Assembly: GCA_036873755.1 (NCBI GenBank)
Contig: JAVTVY010025151.1
Span: 48,110 to 112,109, forward strand
Source: Hanleya hanleyi
Taxonomy: Eukaryota > Mollusca > Polyplacophora > Lepidopleurida > Hanleyidae
Length of the DNA: 64,000 nt
Direction: 5' to 3'
This document shows positions 11,301 to 23,300 of this stretch, piece by piece. Each line of letters starts with the position of its first letter. Position 1 is the stretch's first letter. A program made the translations under genes and the position numbers. Below the pieces are notes generated by a model. It worked only from the letters and a program-made list of their open reading frames with translations. It ran no database searches and was not told the DNA's origin.

Positions 11301-14300
11301 GCCCTAAAATTTTCTTGAAATAAGATAATTTTACTCAAAATAAGTTAAATTTTAAGAAAATTTTAAGACTTTTTTCCTGTTTGAGTAAAATATTCTTACC
11401 CCACTCCAAAATTTACTTAAACAAGAAGAAAAAAAAATTAAAATTGAAGAATTTTTCTCAAAAAAAAACTTGTTTTAAGAAATATTCTTAAATATTAAGA
11501 TTTTTTTTTCTTGTTTAAGTAAAAGTTGGAGTGGGGTAAGAATATTTTACTTAAACAAGAAAAAAAATCCTAAAATTTAACTTATTTTGAGTAAAATTAT
11601 CTTATTTCAAGAAAATTTTAGGGCATTATCTTAAATAAGTAGGGTATTTTTGGCAGTGTAATATATTGGTTAGGAACCAAAACCATGTGCGATGCATTCA
11701 GCTGAAATTTCAAATAAGCTACACGCTTGTTCCTTCAGCGTTGCTATGGAACTTCTGGACAAAGCCCTACATGAGGCTATGGAGATGAACCGAAAAGGAA
11801 TTTCTGCTGACGACGGTCCAAACGTTATGCTTTCTTTCCTACAAGAAAAGGAGATAACCAAGGATTATTTTGCATCCATAGCCATTACATTGTTCTCGGC
11901 TGGATCCGATACGGTAGGTAATATATAAGGCGGAAGAGAGCTTTTGTACATAGGAACAGAGCTATTGTTGCTATATCAAGAGGAACAGAGCTATCGAGCT
12001 AATGAACTAGACTTCATAGTCTCCACAAGAACAGCTGCAATAACAGCGCGGCTGAGATAATAAGTCTACGTCTGAGAATCCACCGTATTCTCGACTGTGA
12101 CTGTGAGGAGCCGAGAGAAGCTTTCCTGTGGAGTCATATGGTTGCTTTTTAGTCGCCAGTCGTCGTCAGTTTTTCTCACCTCTTGCATTTCGCTCCTATT
12201 GAACAGTTGAGTTTGAATTGTTGCAATAAACCATTCGCAAATTTACCTCTTTGGACAGGCCGCAGTAGGGGAGGTTGGGGTACATAGACCGTTTTCACTT
12301 TTTTGCAGAAATCTCCGCTATTATTATCCTGTAGAGTAGCTTTATATTCTCTAGTTATAACTGATACTCAGTATGAAATAATCATACAAAATAACTAAAA
12401 TGTCTGTTAGATTTTTCTTCAGAAGTACATTTTAAAAGTATTATATGGGGGTGATGGATTTCTGCTCATAATAACGTAATGTAACTCCTGTACTGTATGT
12501 AAGAGATAGAAGGCTTCCGATGGGTAACGGATATGTGATGTTTACATGCGTAAAACATTCCTTTGTCTGTGGCGGTAATAATATTTTTTCAATCCAAAAC
12601 CTGTAAAAACATAATTTTCTTGAAATATCAGCCTGGGAAAAATTACGATCGTCAGTTCCAAAATAACTGGAATATTTTCCCAGCTTCTAAGTGTCACTGA
12701 AAAAGGTTTACGGGTATAGGTAAAATTCCTATATATTTTTTTTCCAGACCGCACTTATAACCACTCTTTTCTTCATGAACCTGACCAAGTATCCGGACAA
12801 GCAAGAAAAATTAAGACAAGAGATTGACCGATGTTTACCAGACCATTCGACGCCTACTCCTGAGATCCTCGATCAGATGGTCTACTTGAAAGCATGCCTG
12901 AAAGAATCGTTCAGGTAGTATACGTTTCGAACCTATCCTCTTGAGCTTTCTCTCGTCCCATTCCATTCGATTATGGTACACCACATTCCATAAGGCACCG
13001 TTTCCAATTATCGTTCGCGAATGAATCGTTTATTTCGTCAAATTTTCTCGAAGTCGCGATTTTCCAAGGCGCGAGGGAATGGTTTTTTTTCTTCAAAATA
13101 ACGATTCATTCGCGATCGCTGTTCGAATGTTTTTTTTTCTGTTGGCAATCGTTTTTCAATCGAGAAAATTCTCGCGAATAAAAAGCGATATCGCGATTCA
13201 ATCGCTTTTTAATCGAGAAAATATAAACGATTGAAAAAAAACGATTGAGGATTATAGCCGAAAGTAGTACGCCATTGGTTCAGCCTGACTGACCCGCATA
13301 CACGTTCGAGCTTCTAACACTTCAGTCAGACTATATAAAGTTCGATCATTTTTTCTTCTTCCTTTTCCATTCTTTGCCTAGTGTAAAACTATAGCGTGTT
13401 TCTGTACAGTTGGCGGTTATATAGATACGATGGGGATATTGAAAGAAATTGAAAAAAAATATCTATATATATACATAGGAATAATGGTTATGCATATAAT
13501 TATAACTTCATATTTACATATATTTTGTACGGGACACAGGCCCGGATATGGTCAGATTGGGTCATTTGCACTTGCAATTTCGTGTATTATTTTGGGTATT
13601 TCTGTGTTTTAAAGCTGGTATTATTCGAGATTTCTTGTGTAGTATTTTTTCGTGAACGTTTTTGGCATCTGTGCGGGCTGAAATTTTGAGTTGATTCATC
13701 AGATTTTCGCTGTACGCGTGGTTTTTTGTCCTACGATCACCATTTTCCTTGTGTAGATAGATGGCGCGGTATTGAATATACCATTGTCATACGGGGCTTT
13801 TGAGTCTTCGCAAGCACTTAATTATTAATATATAGCGCGGGCTATTTGTAAAAAAATTCACAACTGGTTAATCCAGTAAGAGATGAAATTATATAATATT
13901 CAGTTGGTTTTTGGCTTGAGCTTCCCTTTGGAATCATTCATAGTTCATTTATCAAAATATAAAATTAAAATAAAAAGTATTGTACATATGCGAATCCAAC
14001 CGTTATATGCGATTCAATCAAAAGATATGTATTTGATATAAATATGAAATCACTGCCGCGAATATTCTTATAATAAATAAAATTAACTTGATGGTGATTT
14101 TTTGAACTTATTCACATCTCAATAGTTTAAAAACTGTACCAAAACATGAATGGATACCCTTTCCTAATGTATGTTTTACTATAACAAAATATACATATTT
14201 AATTACACTATTTTTCACCTTAATTAACCTAGAAATTCTCGGCTGGAGGGCTAAGCTGTTCTGGGTTATCGCCATGCGCCCATTCACACCTCTATCAAGC

Positions 14301-17300
14301 CTGTGCCGTAATCATTCTGATAATGCAATCAACGAACTCAAATCCACTTATGACCTGTACCCGGTATTTACAAAACAAGATATTGTGACTATCATCCTGT
14401 ATCATTAATACATTGTCGACTCACACGATTATTGAATAAACATGTAATTTTGTCATTTACGCTTCGCCAGAGTAAATCTGAGCGCGAACGTCACAGGAAG
14501 CATGGTACAGGAATATGAAAAGATATTTCCAGCATACGCTCTACTTCGGCTTGTAGGAGACTATAGATCGTGAATCATATATATTATTCGGTTATCTTAC
14601 GCATTTATACAGTATAGTATAGTAATATAGGTTTTTCCATCGACAAATCCGCAATCAACATTACATGTAGTTCCCAGTTCGCGGATAGAGCGGCGTACGA
14701 CGGCAACACGGCCTATGTGTCAAATATCACTCCGCCTCACGATTCTCTCGCGCCTTGAAAAAAAAAACGATTCTCTCGCGATTGAAGATTCGCGATCAAG
14801 AACGGATCGCGCATGGGTAAACGATTCAAAAACGATATCGCGAGAGAATGGTTTTTTCCAGAAAAGGTTCAATCGTTTTTTCTCATTTTTTTTCTCGATA
14901 TCCTCGCGACTGATTCGCGATTGATCGTTTTTCAATCGAGAAAATTGAAGAAAAATCGCGATTGAAGAAAAAACGATTAATGGAAACGATCCCTAGCAAG
15001 CGGCCATTTTGAGCCTATTTACCCACGCCGCCGAGTAAAGGAGCATGGATACATTCAAAATAGCGACCATGAGAGGTACCGAAAAGTGATATTTACGTAT
15101 TTTTTCTTCATTTTTTAGATATTTTCTGTGGATAAAATTGGGAAAAAACTATTCTATTTCAAACCACATAATTATTTTTAATTCGCTATACATACATGTA
15201 TATTTATTTTTTTGTGTTTTTAACTGGAATAAGTATGATCGTTTTTCACATATATCATTCAAACTATCCTGACGCTGAGTTGATTAGGAAAGAAACGGTT
15301 TAGTCTGAAGCGAATCATCACCAACCGCCACAACTGTCAGATATGTGTAAATGTGATGTTTTCCGTGTCTATGTCGTTGTCGTATCTGTTGTTTTAATGT
15401 GTGTGCCAAACAGCCAGACTTACCTATTTTACACACAAAAATATATCATTAGGGCATTATCTACAAAAACATTTGTACTTTTTGAGAAATGCATGCGACC
15501 AGAGAGCCTTACAAAAGAGCAGACTAAACGTCAATCCGTCGTTACTTTAATAAATAATGGCTGTGAACTGTCAGGGATTGGCTGATAAAACGAAAAAAGA
15601 TTAGATGTTTTCAGTTACTTAAAGAAAAAGAACTTCTATGTTATATACCTTCAAGACACCCACGCAGATATTAAAAATGAAAATATCATCAGGAATGAGT
15701 GGAGATTGGACGCCTGGGTGAGCCCCTTTAAATCAAATGCACGCTGAGTCCTTATATTATTTTACAACACTCTTGAATACAATGTTAACTCGATTGAGAA
15801 TGATCCTGAAGGATTTTGTTTAATAATGAACGGTGATATAAACGAAACGGCAATGACATTGGTAAATGTAAATGGTCCTAACAACGATAAACCCTCTTTC
15901 TACAATACTATAAAGAAGAAAATTTATGAAATCGGAAATGCATCAGTTATCATATGCGGAGATTGGAACTTAGCCATGAACCAAGATTTAGATACAGACA
16001 ATTACAAACACGTAAATAATCCAAATGCGAGAAATACTGTCCTAAACATTTAGGAGGAAAGAGATTTTGTCGATACTTGGAGAATAACTCATGCAGACGT
16101 TCGGAGATATGCTTGGCGTAAAAAAAAAACGCGGAAACAAGCAAGACAAGACTTCTTTTTAACAAGCCAAGATGTATACAATATTACAACAAAATCGGAT
16201 ATAATCCCTGGGTATAAAACAGAACATTCGCCAATTACCTTGAGCTACCAACTCACAAATGTAGAAAGAGACAGAGGCTTTTGGAAACTTAACTGCTCAT
16301 TGCTAAAAGATAAACAGAAAGTTGATTTAGTAAATAACTTGATAGACAGAAAATTGATGAATATGCTCCATTACCGTATGATAGAGATCAACTGAAACAT
16401 ATACCCTCAATGGAAGTACAGCTAAGCATAAATAATTAGCTTTTTTTAGATACATTATTAATGAAAATTCGAGAGGTACAATAAAATACTCTTCCATTAA
16501 GAAAAAAAAGAATCAGAAGTAGAAAATAATTTGTAGGCAAAAATGGCAACATTAGAAACCGAATTATCGGGTAATTTTACCAAAGTACACGAATTAACTG
16601 AGGCGAAACAGAACTTAGAAGAGATAAGAAATAATCAGATAGAAGGGGTTATTGCGAGCTCGAAGACACAATGGACGAATGAGGGGGAAACGCCAACCAA
16701 ATACTTTCTTGGAATAGAGAAACGCAACTTTAGTAATAAACTTATTACAAACTTAACTACAACAACAATGGAGACTATATATAATACAAAGGAGATATTA
16801 GATGAACAAAGAAATTATTACAGTGAACTTTACTCAGAAAAGAATAAAGAAGAGTAAGAAAAGATCAATGGATATATATCAGATATTCAGTTAAATGGTC
16901 TTTCGGACGCAGAAGCAGAAACATTAGAGGGGTACATAAGGTATGAGGAACTTGCACAAGCTTTGAAAAAATCCAAAAATAACAGGCCTTGACGGTTATC
17001 CGGTAGAATTTTATAAATGTTCTGGAGAAAATTAGGGGGGGCATGTATTGAGGTCAGCCAACGAAAGTTTTGATGAGGGAGAATTGTCAATAACACATAG
17101 GCAAGGCGTAATCACATGCCTGCCAAAACCAAATAAACCAAGAAATAACTTGAAAAATTGGAGACGATTTCTCTCCTCAACGTAGGTTATAAGTTAATAT
17201 CGCCTTGTATAGATCAGAGATTAAAAAAAACTTGGCAAACTTATCCATGGATACCAAAAGGGGTTCATCCCAAGCCGCTCAATCGGAGAGAATGTGAGGC

Positions 17301-20300
17301 TATCATACGATGTGATATTTGAAACAAAAAGTAAAGAGATTTCGAAAAAACCTTTGACTCAATATCTTAGGATTTCATATATGGGATCATCAAACAATTT
17401 AAGTTCGGACAATCCCTTCAAAAATGGCTACAACTCTTTTACAAAAACATTCAGAGCTGTGGTGTTCAAAATGGTCATTTCTCACCCTTCTTCGACATTA
17501 CAAGAGGTTGTAGACAAGGTGATCCTGTATCACCATGCCTGTTTTTACTATGTGGGGTAGTTATAGCGAAAAGGATTAGGGACAACAAAGGTATCAGTGG
17601 AACCTGAATAAACAATACCGGATACAAAATTAGCCAATACGCAGATGATGCTCAGTTTCTAAAAATTGTTCCTAGAGACAAGTTTCTGATGGTTTTAAAA
17701 AGCTGCTATAGTATAGATTATGCCATAGCAGTAAATCGTACGAACGTAAATTTCAGTCACCTACCTATGTCAGAGGATATAGTTTACTTCGGACAAGTAA
17801 GTCGCGTGACCTCTTATTTCTTGTGTAAGCTATGGTTGGCTGCAGATTAAGTGGCTGCTTCAGTTTAGATTGGAGATTCTGATATTCCTCTTTTAGCATA
17901 CGAGCGGCTTCAACATATCGCCTGCTATAGGGAATCACAAAAGGTATTATCTCCCGTTTAGACTGTTTACCTGGATCGATATTCATGCCGAAAGGATATC
18001 GTGTTGGTAACGTTTTGATCCAAAATGTCTCCCGTATCGCTCTTAGATCGTCAGTCTCTTCCTGTGTGGTGAGAGTGGGGATTTGTTCAATAGGCATGAT
18101 CTCAAAATGTTCCTTGACGATGTGTCCTGGGAGATTGAAATGGTCGTTAACCGGACCGTCGTTTTCAAGAAAAATATCAGTTTGATGACGCATGGCTCGT
18201 TCCTTAAAAGACCTTTTTGTTTCACCTATATACTGTTTAAGACACTTTTATACGTAATGAGATATATTACGTTCAACGAGTCACAGGTGAGATGGTCTCG
18301 TAGTTTATATTTGTTCACTTTTGAAGTACGTTCGAGTCGCGATGAATGTATGAAGTTTACATCGATTTTATAGGCATTTTTGAATTTGACCATTGCCGAC
18401 GTTGGGGCGATTATGTTTGAATCTAACGGGCTCAGACGTACGGGTGTTGTCTGAGTAATGTTTCGTGATATATCTGTATGTATGTATGTATGTAGTAAAA
18501 TTTGTTATTTGTTTGTGTATATAAATGTCCAAGTTAAACCTGTGAAAAACTAAATGAAATTTCTAATGAACATCAAATTGAAATAAAATATTGTATTAAA
18601 AAAAGTTCACAATACAGTTTTTACGGATATAGTGATGTCAGTAAACTTTCAGAAGATCTAACCGAAAAATCGATCAGACAAATGCAAGTTTAGAATATGC
18701 CGTCATTTTGTTATCGATCGAGTTTTCAGGCGATAATTGATTTTCCTGACCAAATTCGAAATTTGTCCAATTTCCTGATCGCGAATCATGTCTGCTTAAG
18801 AACTACAGGAACACAATATTCGTATTTGATGCCTGGCGCGTATTAATATTAGCTAGTGTAAAACCAGTCCTTAGGACTGGGGGAAAACACCAAATGCGCA
18901 TGCGCACGTCAGAATGGAAGCGTATATTTGAGACAGATTAGTTTTCATAGATTCTGAATATCCACTACTTTCTTATTTACTGTTTCACTAATGTCAAGCA
19001 TGTATAGATTTAAATATACATGAGATTGACTTGGGATGATTGATGGAATACTGAAATATTTATAGTATTTGATTAACTTCAGCAATCTGAATTAGGCCTT
19101 TCACAGTCGATTCCTTGTTTCTCGTCAGCCGCCCGCATGTCATTTTTCCTATTGCCATTTTTCCCCTCTTTCAACATGTAATTGTAAGCCAACATCATTC
19201 CCCTCAAAAACACATCAGTTTTGACAATGGACATTACGGAAATAATATGCTCTCGTGTGAAATCCCACCAGGCAGGTAATTCTTTTGTTTGAACATTATC
19301 AAACATGGCGGACAAATGATGACAGTTTCAAATAATGAGAAATGAATAATGAAACGTAAGACCCCGCCCGCATCACTTTCGAAAAACAGTCTGACGGAAA
19401 ACAAGGAATCAATACTTATTGAACTCAATGCAATGTCTATCAATGTCAATTATAATTTTGTAATATTATTTTCCAATTAGCTATTCCGGTATTAGATTTT
19501 TGCATGAGCCTCTGTCCCTATCCAAGTCCCTGCAACCTTCAAGTCCGCCAAACCCCCTCACCAGATTCTTGAAACAATCTCAAGCATACAGCTAATCTAG
19601 AGCTTCTGGCATTCTAAATGTCAAATATATGTAAGCCAATATGTGATAAGGGTAGACGTGATGTCTGGAAGTAGATTCGATCATTTGATCACGGGTAAAC
19701 TGCAGAATAAAGTGGGAATTGTGTTTTTTTAAATATGATGCGTTCCAGTCGCATGCCTAAGTTGTTGAAGCGTGATTTGTTAACATTGAAATACACGAAG
19801 GTTTACGTCTACCTTCTTTTCCTTCCATTTCGTCCTTGTGCTATAATTAAGCAGAACCTGTCCTTTAGCGTCCCTATGGCAAGCCGTTTTACTATTTATC
19901 CAGTATGTGGTGATATCATCAAATAGTTGGTGATATCATCAAATCATTTGATGATAACATTAAATATTTAGTGATGTAAAATATTTGCTGATATCAGGAA
20001 ATATATGATGATATTATCAAATCGTTTGATGATATCACTAAAGGATTTGCAGATATTAGTAAAGTATTTGCCGATGTCAGCAAATCATTTGATGATATCA
20101 GCAAATACGCTTTATTTGTTGATATCAGCAAATGATTTTTTGATATCTTCAATCATTTGATGACACCAGCAAATAAGTTGCTGATATGATCAAATCACTT
20201 GCTGATATCAGAAAATACTTTATATTTGATGATATCATTAAACATGGCGAAATGTCAAAGTAGGCACAAAACATGGAAGGCTCCCCTTTTCAGAAGAAGA

Positions 20301-23300
20301 ATACACAGCACATGCTCCGTTTCACAGGCTGGCTCCATTATTTCAATGTCATCGATAGCGGAGGTTGACGATTAAGTCCTGGTCATGACGCACTCCCAGC
20401 ATGTGTTTCTATGCACACCCGACTATAGAGCCTCCCACCCCTTCAAGGTCAACACAGATATATCTCAGAATTGAAAAGTGATCGGAACGTTCGACAAATA
20501 GCGTTTGTGTTTACAGTGGCATGCTCAGATAGGTGCCCTCACACAGCTCTTTCAATCTGTAACGCATTTAGGATTTCCCATTACACAAATACCCACATAA
20601 TATAAAGATCAAAAGAAGTCATATGGATTCATTGAAGCTTGGCCAGTTCTATCTTTATCGTAAGAGCTTTGTTCCGTTACGGGTCAGTAAAGGGTCATAG
20701 AGATTTATTTATTGTTGTATGTGTGGAAATATCCCCTGCAGGCCTTATCCCCTGCCTTAAAAGGGTCAACTGTGCAAGGTTACACGGACCTAAAAGTTGA
20801 CCAGTGATAGTACGACTATCGCATGTATCGGTTTTGCACTTTATATGAAGACACAAGGATACATGGTGGTCGGCTTTCCGGGAATCCTTGCAATTCCCCT
20901 TCCATCCCACCTCCTTTATACTCAAATGCCGATCTATTGAATATGTGTATACATGTGAATAAGTCACGATGGAAAAGTGTACTATATATTTATTTCCATG
21001 CCCTTGTATTGAGATTGTGTTATATTAGTATAGTTTGACGTATGATATATACTGGTGTGTTGATCGCAGTGCCTACTAACTATCCGTAATCTTTTTCCTA
21101 TCGTCGTTGCGATTGAATAGAGTAACGGGGTAGTTGTGCATAACCCAGAACGTTCATAAAGTTAGACCGCGGTTCGCATTTCGCAGTTCGTTATTCGCGG
21201 GACCAGTCATTCAGCGACTCATAGCAGAGCACCTAGCAGAGCGCCTAGCAGCGCCCCCTCCCCCAGATAGTTTTAATTCGCGCGATCCAGATCGTTTGAG
21301 TAAGTGGGTGACTATTGGCTGCAGAGGGTATACTACAGGGTATGATCAGATGCACTTCGGCCTTGATCCGGCGAACTACATATTGAAGAAATCTAGCAGA
21401 AGATACCTTAGATATAACTTTCAGGATATCTCTTCCATGAACTTGAAGATATACAAACTATAAATAACTGTATACCTATCCGACCTTATTTCGTACCAAT
21501 CCCGTCTCAGATATGAAATTCCAATAATTGTCCCTCTGTGCCTCAACACACCTTTATGCTATCCCTAGAAGAAGAAGACAGGGGAAGAAACCGTCAGGAG
21601 AGTGCCGATACAGAATCTAAACTGATGCTTCAATGCATTTTGCTGAGAAGCAACAGGAACTTGATAATGTGATGTCTAGCAATGTAATATCACTTGTCTT
21701 TATTGCACCATGTAAGCGTCCTGTCTGTGTCTTGTGTGCCGTCCGCCGTGTTTTACAGGGTGGATGAAGGGTGTCTGGTTCCATGCAAACGCAGCTTGCC
21801 TGGGTGGCGCTCAGTTGGTTCGTCGCGATATAGCTGAAATATTGGTGAAAGCGACGTTAAATTCTATTCACTCACTCACTCACCCGCATGCTCCGGAATA
21901 AAAAGAACTGAATAAAAAAACATCTGGTCACCTCACCACTTTTCCCAATGGCATTTAGCCGGAGAGACTATTTGTTTTGACAAACCATACCATTTGGAGT
22001 GGTTCTCCGACATGAGGGATTTCATGTCCATGTGAAGAAAAGAGGAGGAGATGAACATTTCGATGAGAAAACTCTGATATCACAGGATTTCTTTTCTCTA
22101 TTATCGTGATTATTTAAGAGTAATCCATTTATTAACATACTGACGGAGTTGTTTATCAGAAACACCTGTCGACTCCCGATTTCGTGTTTTTGATTCATAT
22201 TTACAGGTTCTTGTCCTCCCACAATATGCGGAGGAATATTTTGAGCGCCCGGATGAATACATACCGGAGAGGTGGCGCAGGGGAGAGAACTCAACGTTGT
22301 ACCAATCACCACACGCCCCGTTCATCGTACTCCCATTCGGACATGGACCAAGAAACTGCATTGGGAAAAGATTCGCCGAACAGATTATATATCTACCTGT
22401 TACTAGGGTAAGTTCATTTGAATCCCTACACCGTCAATGACTTGGGAATCGAGGGTCACCATAAGTGCGTAGAGATATAGAATAGCTGATCAGATGCTCT
22501 TCGGCCTTGATCCGCCGAACTACATATTGAAGAAATCTAGCAGATGATGGCTTAGATATAACTTTCAGAATATCTCTTCCATGGACTTGAAGATATACAA
22601 ACTATAAATAACTGTATACCAATCCCGTCTCAGATGTGAAATTTCAATAATTGTCCCTCTGTGCCTCAACAAACCATTATGCTATCCCTAGAAGCAGAAG
22701 ACAAAGGAAGAAATCGTCAGGATAGTGCCGATGCAGAGTCTCAACTGACATATTGACCCAGACGTTAGGGTCCTTACATCATCAACAAGAACCTGACACA
22801 CTATTAAGTTACCCTACATACAGCCTGACATGCCAACCTTAACATTAGGGCCCCCTACACCATCAATAAGAACCGTATATACTGGTCCGAACATTAGGGC
22901 CCCCTACATCATCAATAAGAACCTGATATAATGATTCGAACATTAGGCCACCTTACACCATCAATAAGAGCCTGATATACTGAACCAAACAGTAGGGCCC
23001 ATACACCATCAATAAGAACCAGACAGTAGGGCCTCTACACCATCAAGAAGAACCTGACATACTGATCCAAACATTAGGGCATCCTACACCATCAACAAGG
23101 ATCTGAAATACTGACCCAAACATTAGGGCACCCTACACCACCAACAAGAACCTGATATACTGACCCAAACAGTAGGGCACCCTACACCATCAATAAGAAA
23201 CTGATATACTGATCCTAACATTAGGGTACCCTACACCATCAATAAGAACCTGATGTACTGACCCAAACAGTAGGGCACCCTACACCATGAATAAGAACCT

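Larger units (their letters stand above)
6268..11738 (+). other. Gene 1 intron 4 (5.5 kb, repeat-rich)
   Basis: A large intron filled with AT-rich MITE-like sequence. It includes CACTGCC elements around 6697-7060, 8430-8640, 10315-10876 and a complete one at 11265-11660. There is also a repeat at 7799-8026 shared with 39211-39437 and a SINE tail fragment at 9983-10022. Open frames of 100-227 codons at 7475-8158 and 9576-9878 show no recognisable protein. Confidence 0.6.
12915..22206 (+). other. Gene 1 intron interval with an undetected exon
   Basis: Between the K-helix exon and the heme exon a P450 needs about 25-30 residues (beta-1 strands, ending GYxxPxGT). That implies an exon of about 80 nt entering in phase 2 and leaving in phase 0. 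I looked for a GY..P.GT coding segment with fitting splice sites and did not find one. The interval holds the 12994-14994 element, a LINE relic (15550-17760), a GIY-YIG relic (17765-18470), a minisatellite (19895-20250) and a SINE (21690-21893). Confidence 0.6.

Noticed and set aside
13430..13612. 60-codon frame inside the 12994-14994 element as a transposase remnant
   Set aside because: Too short, composition driven by AT-rich sequence, no catalytic motif visible.
20695..20830. CTGCAGGCCTTATCCCCTGCC considered as the missing P450 exon (AGxxP pattern)
   Set aside because: The peptide (AGLIPCLKRV) lacks the P-x-GT turn, the phase is wrong, and no fitting acceptor with phase 2 entry was seen.
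21134..21463. 109-codon plus-strand frame
   Set aside because: Half of it lies in the duplicated segment 21341-21630, and the second copy is not open in the same frame.
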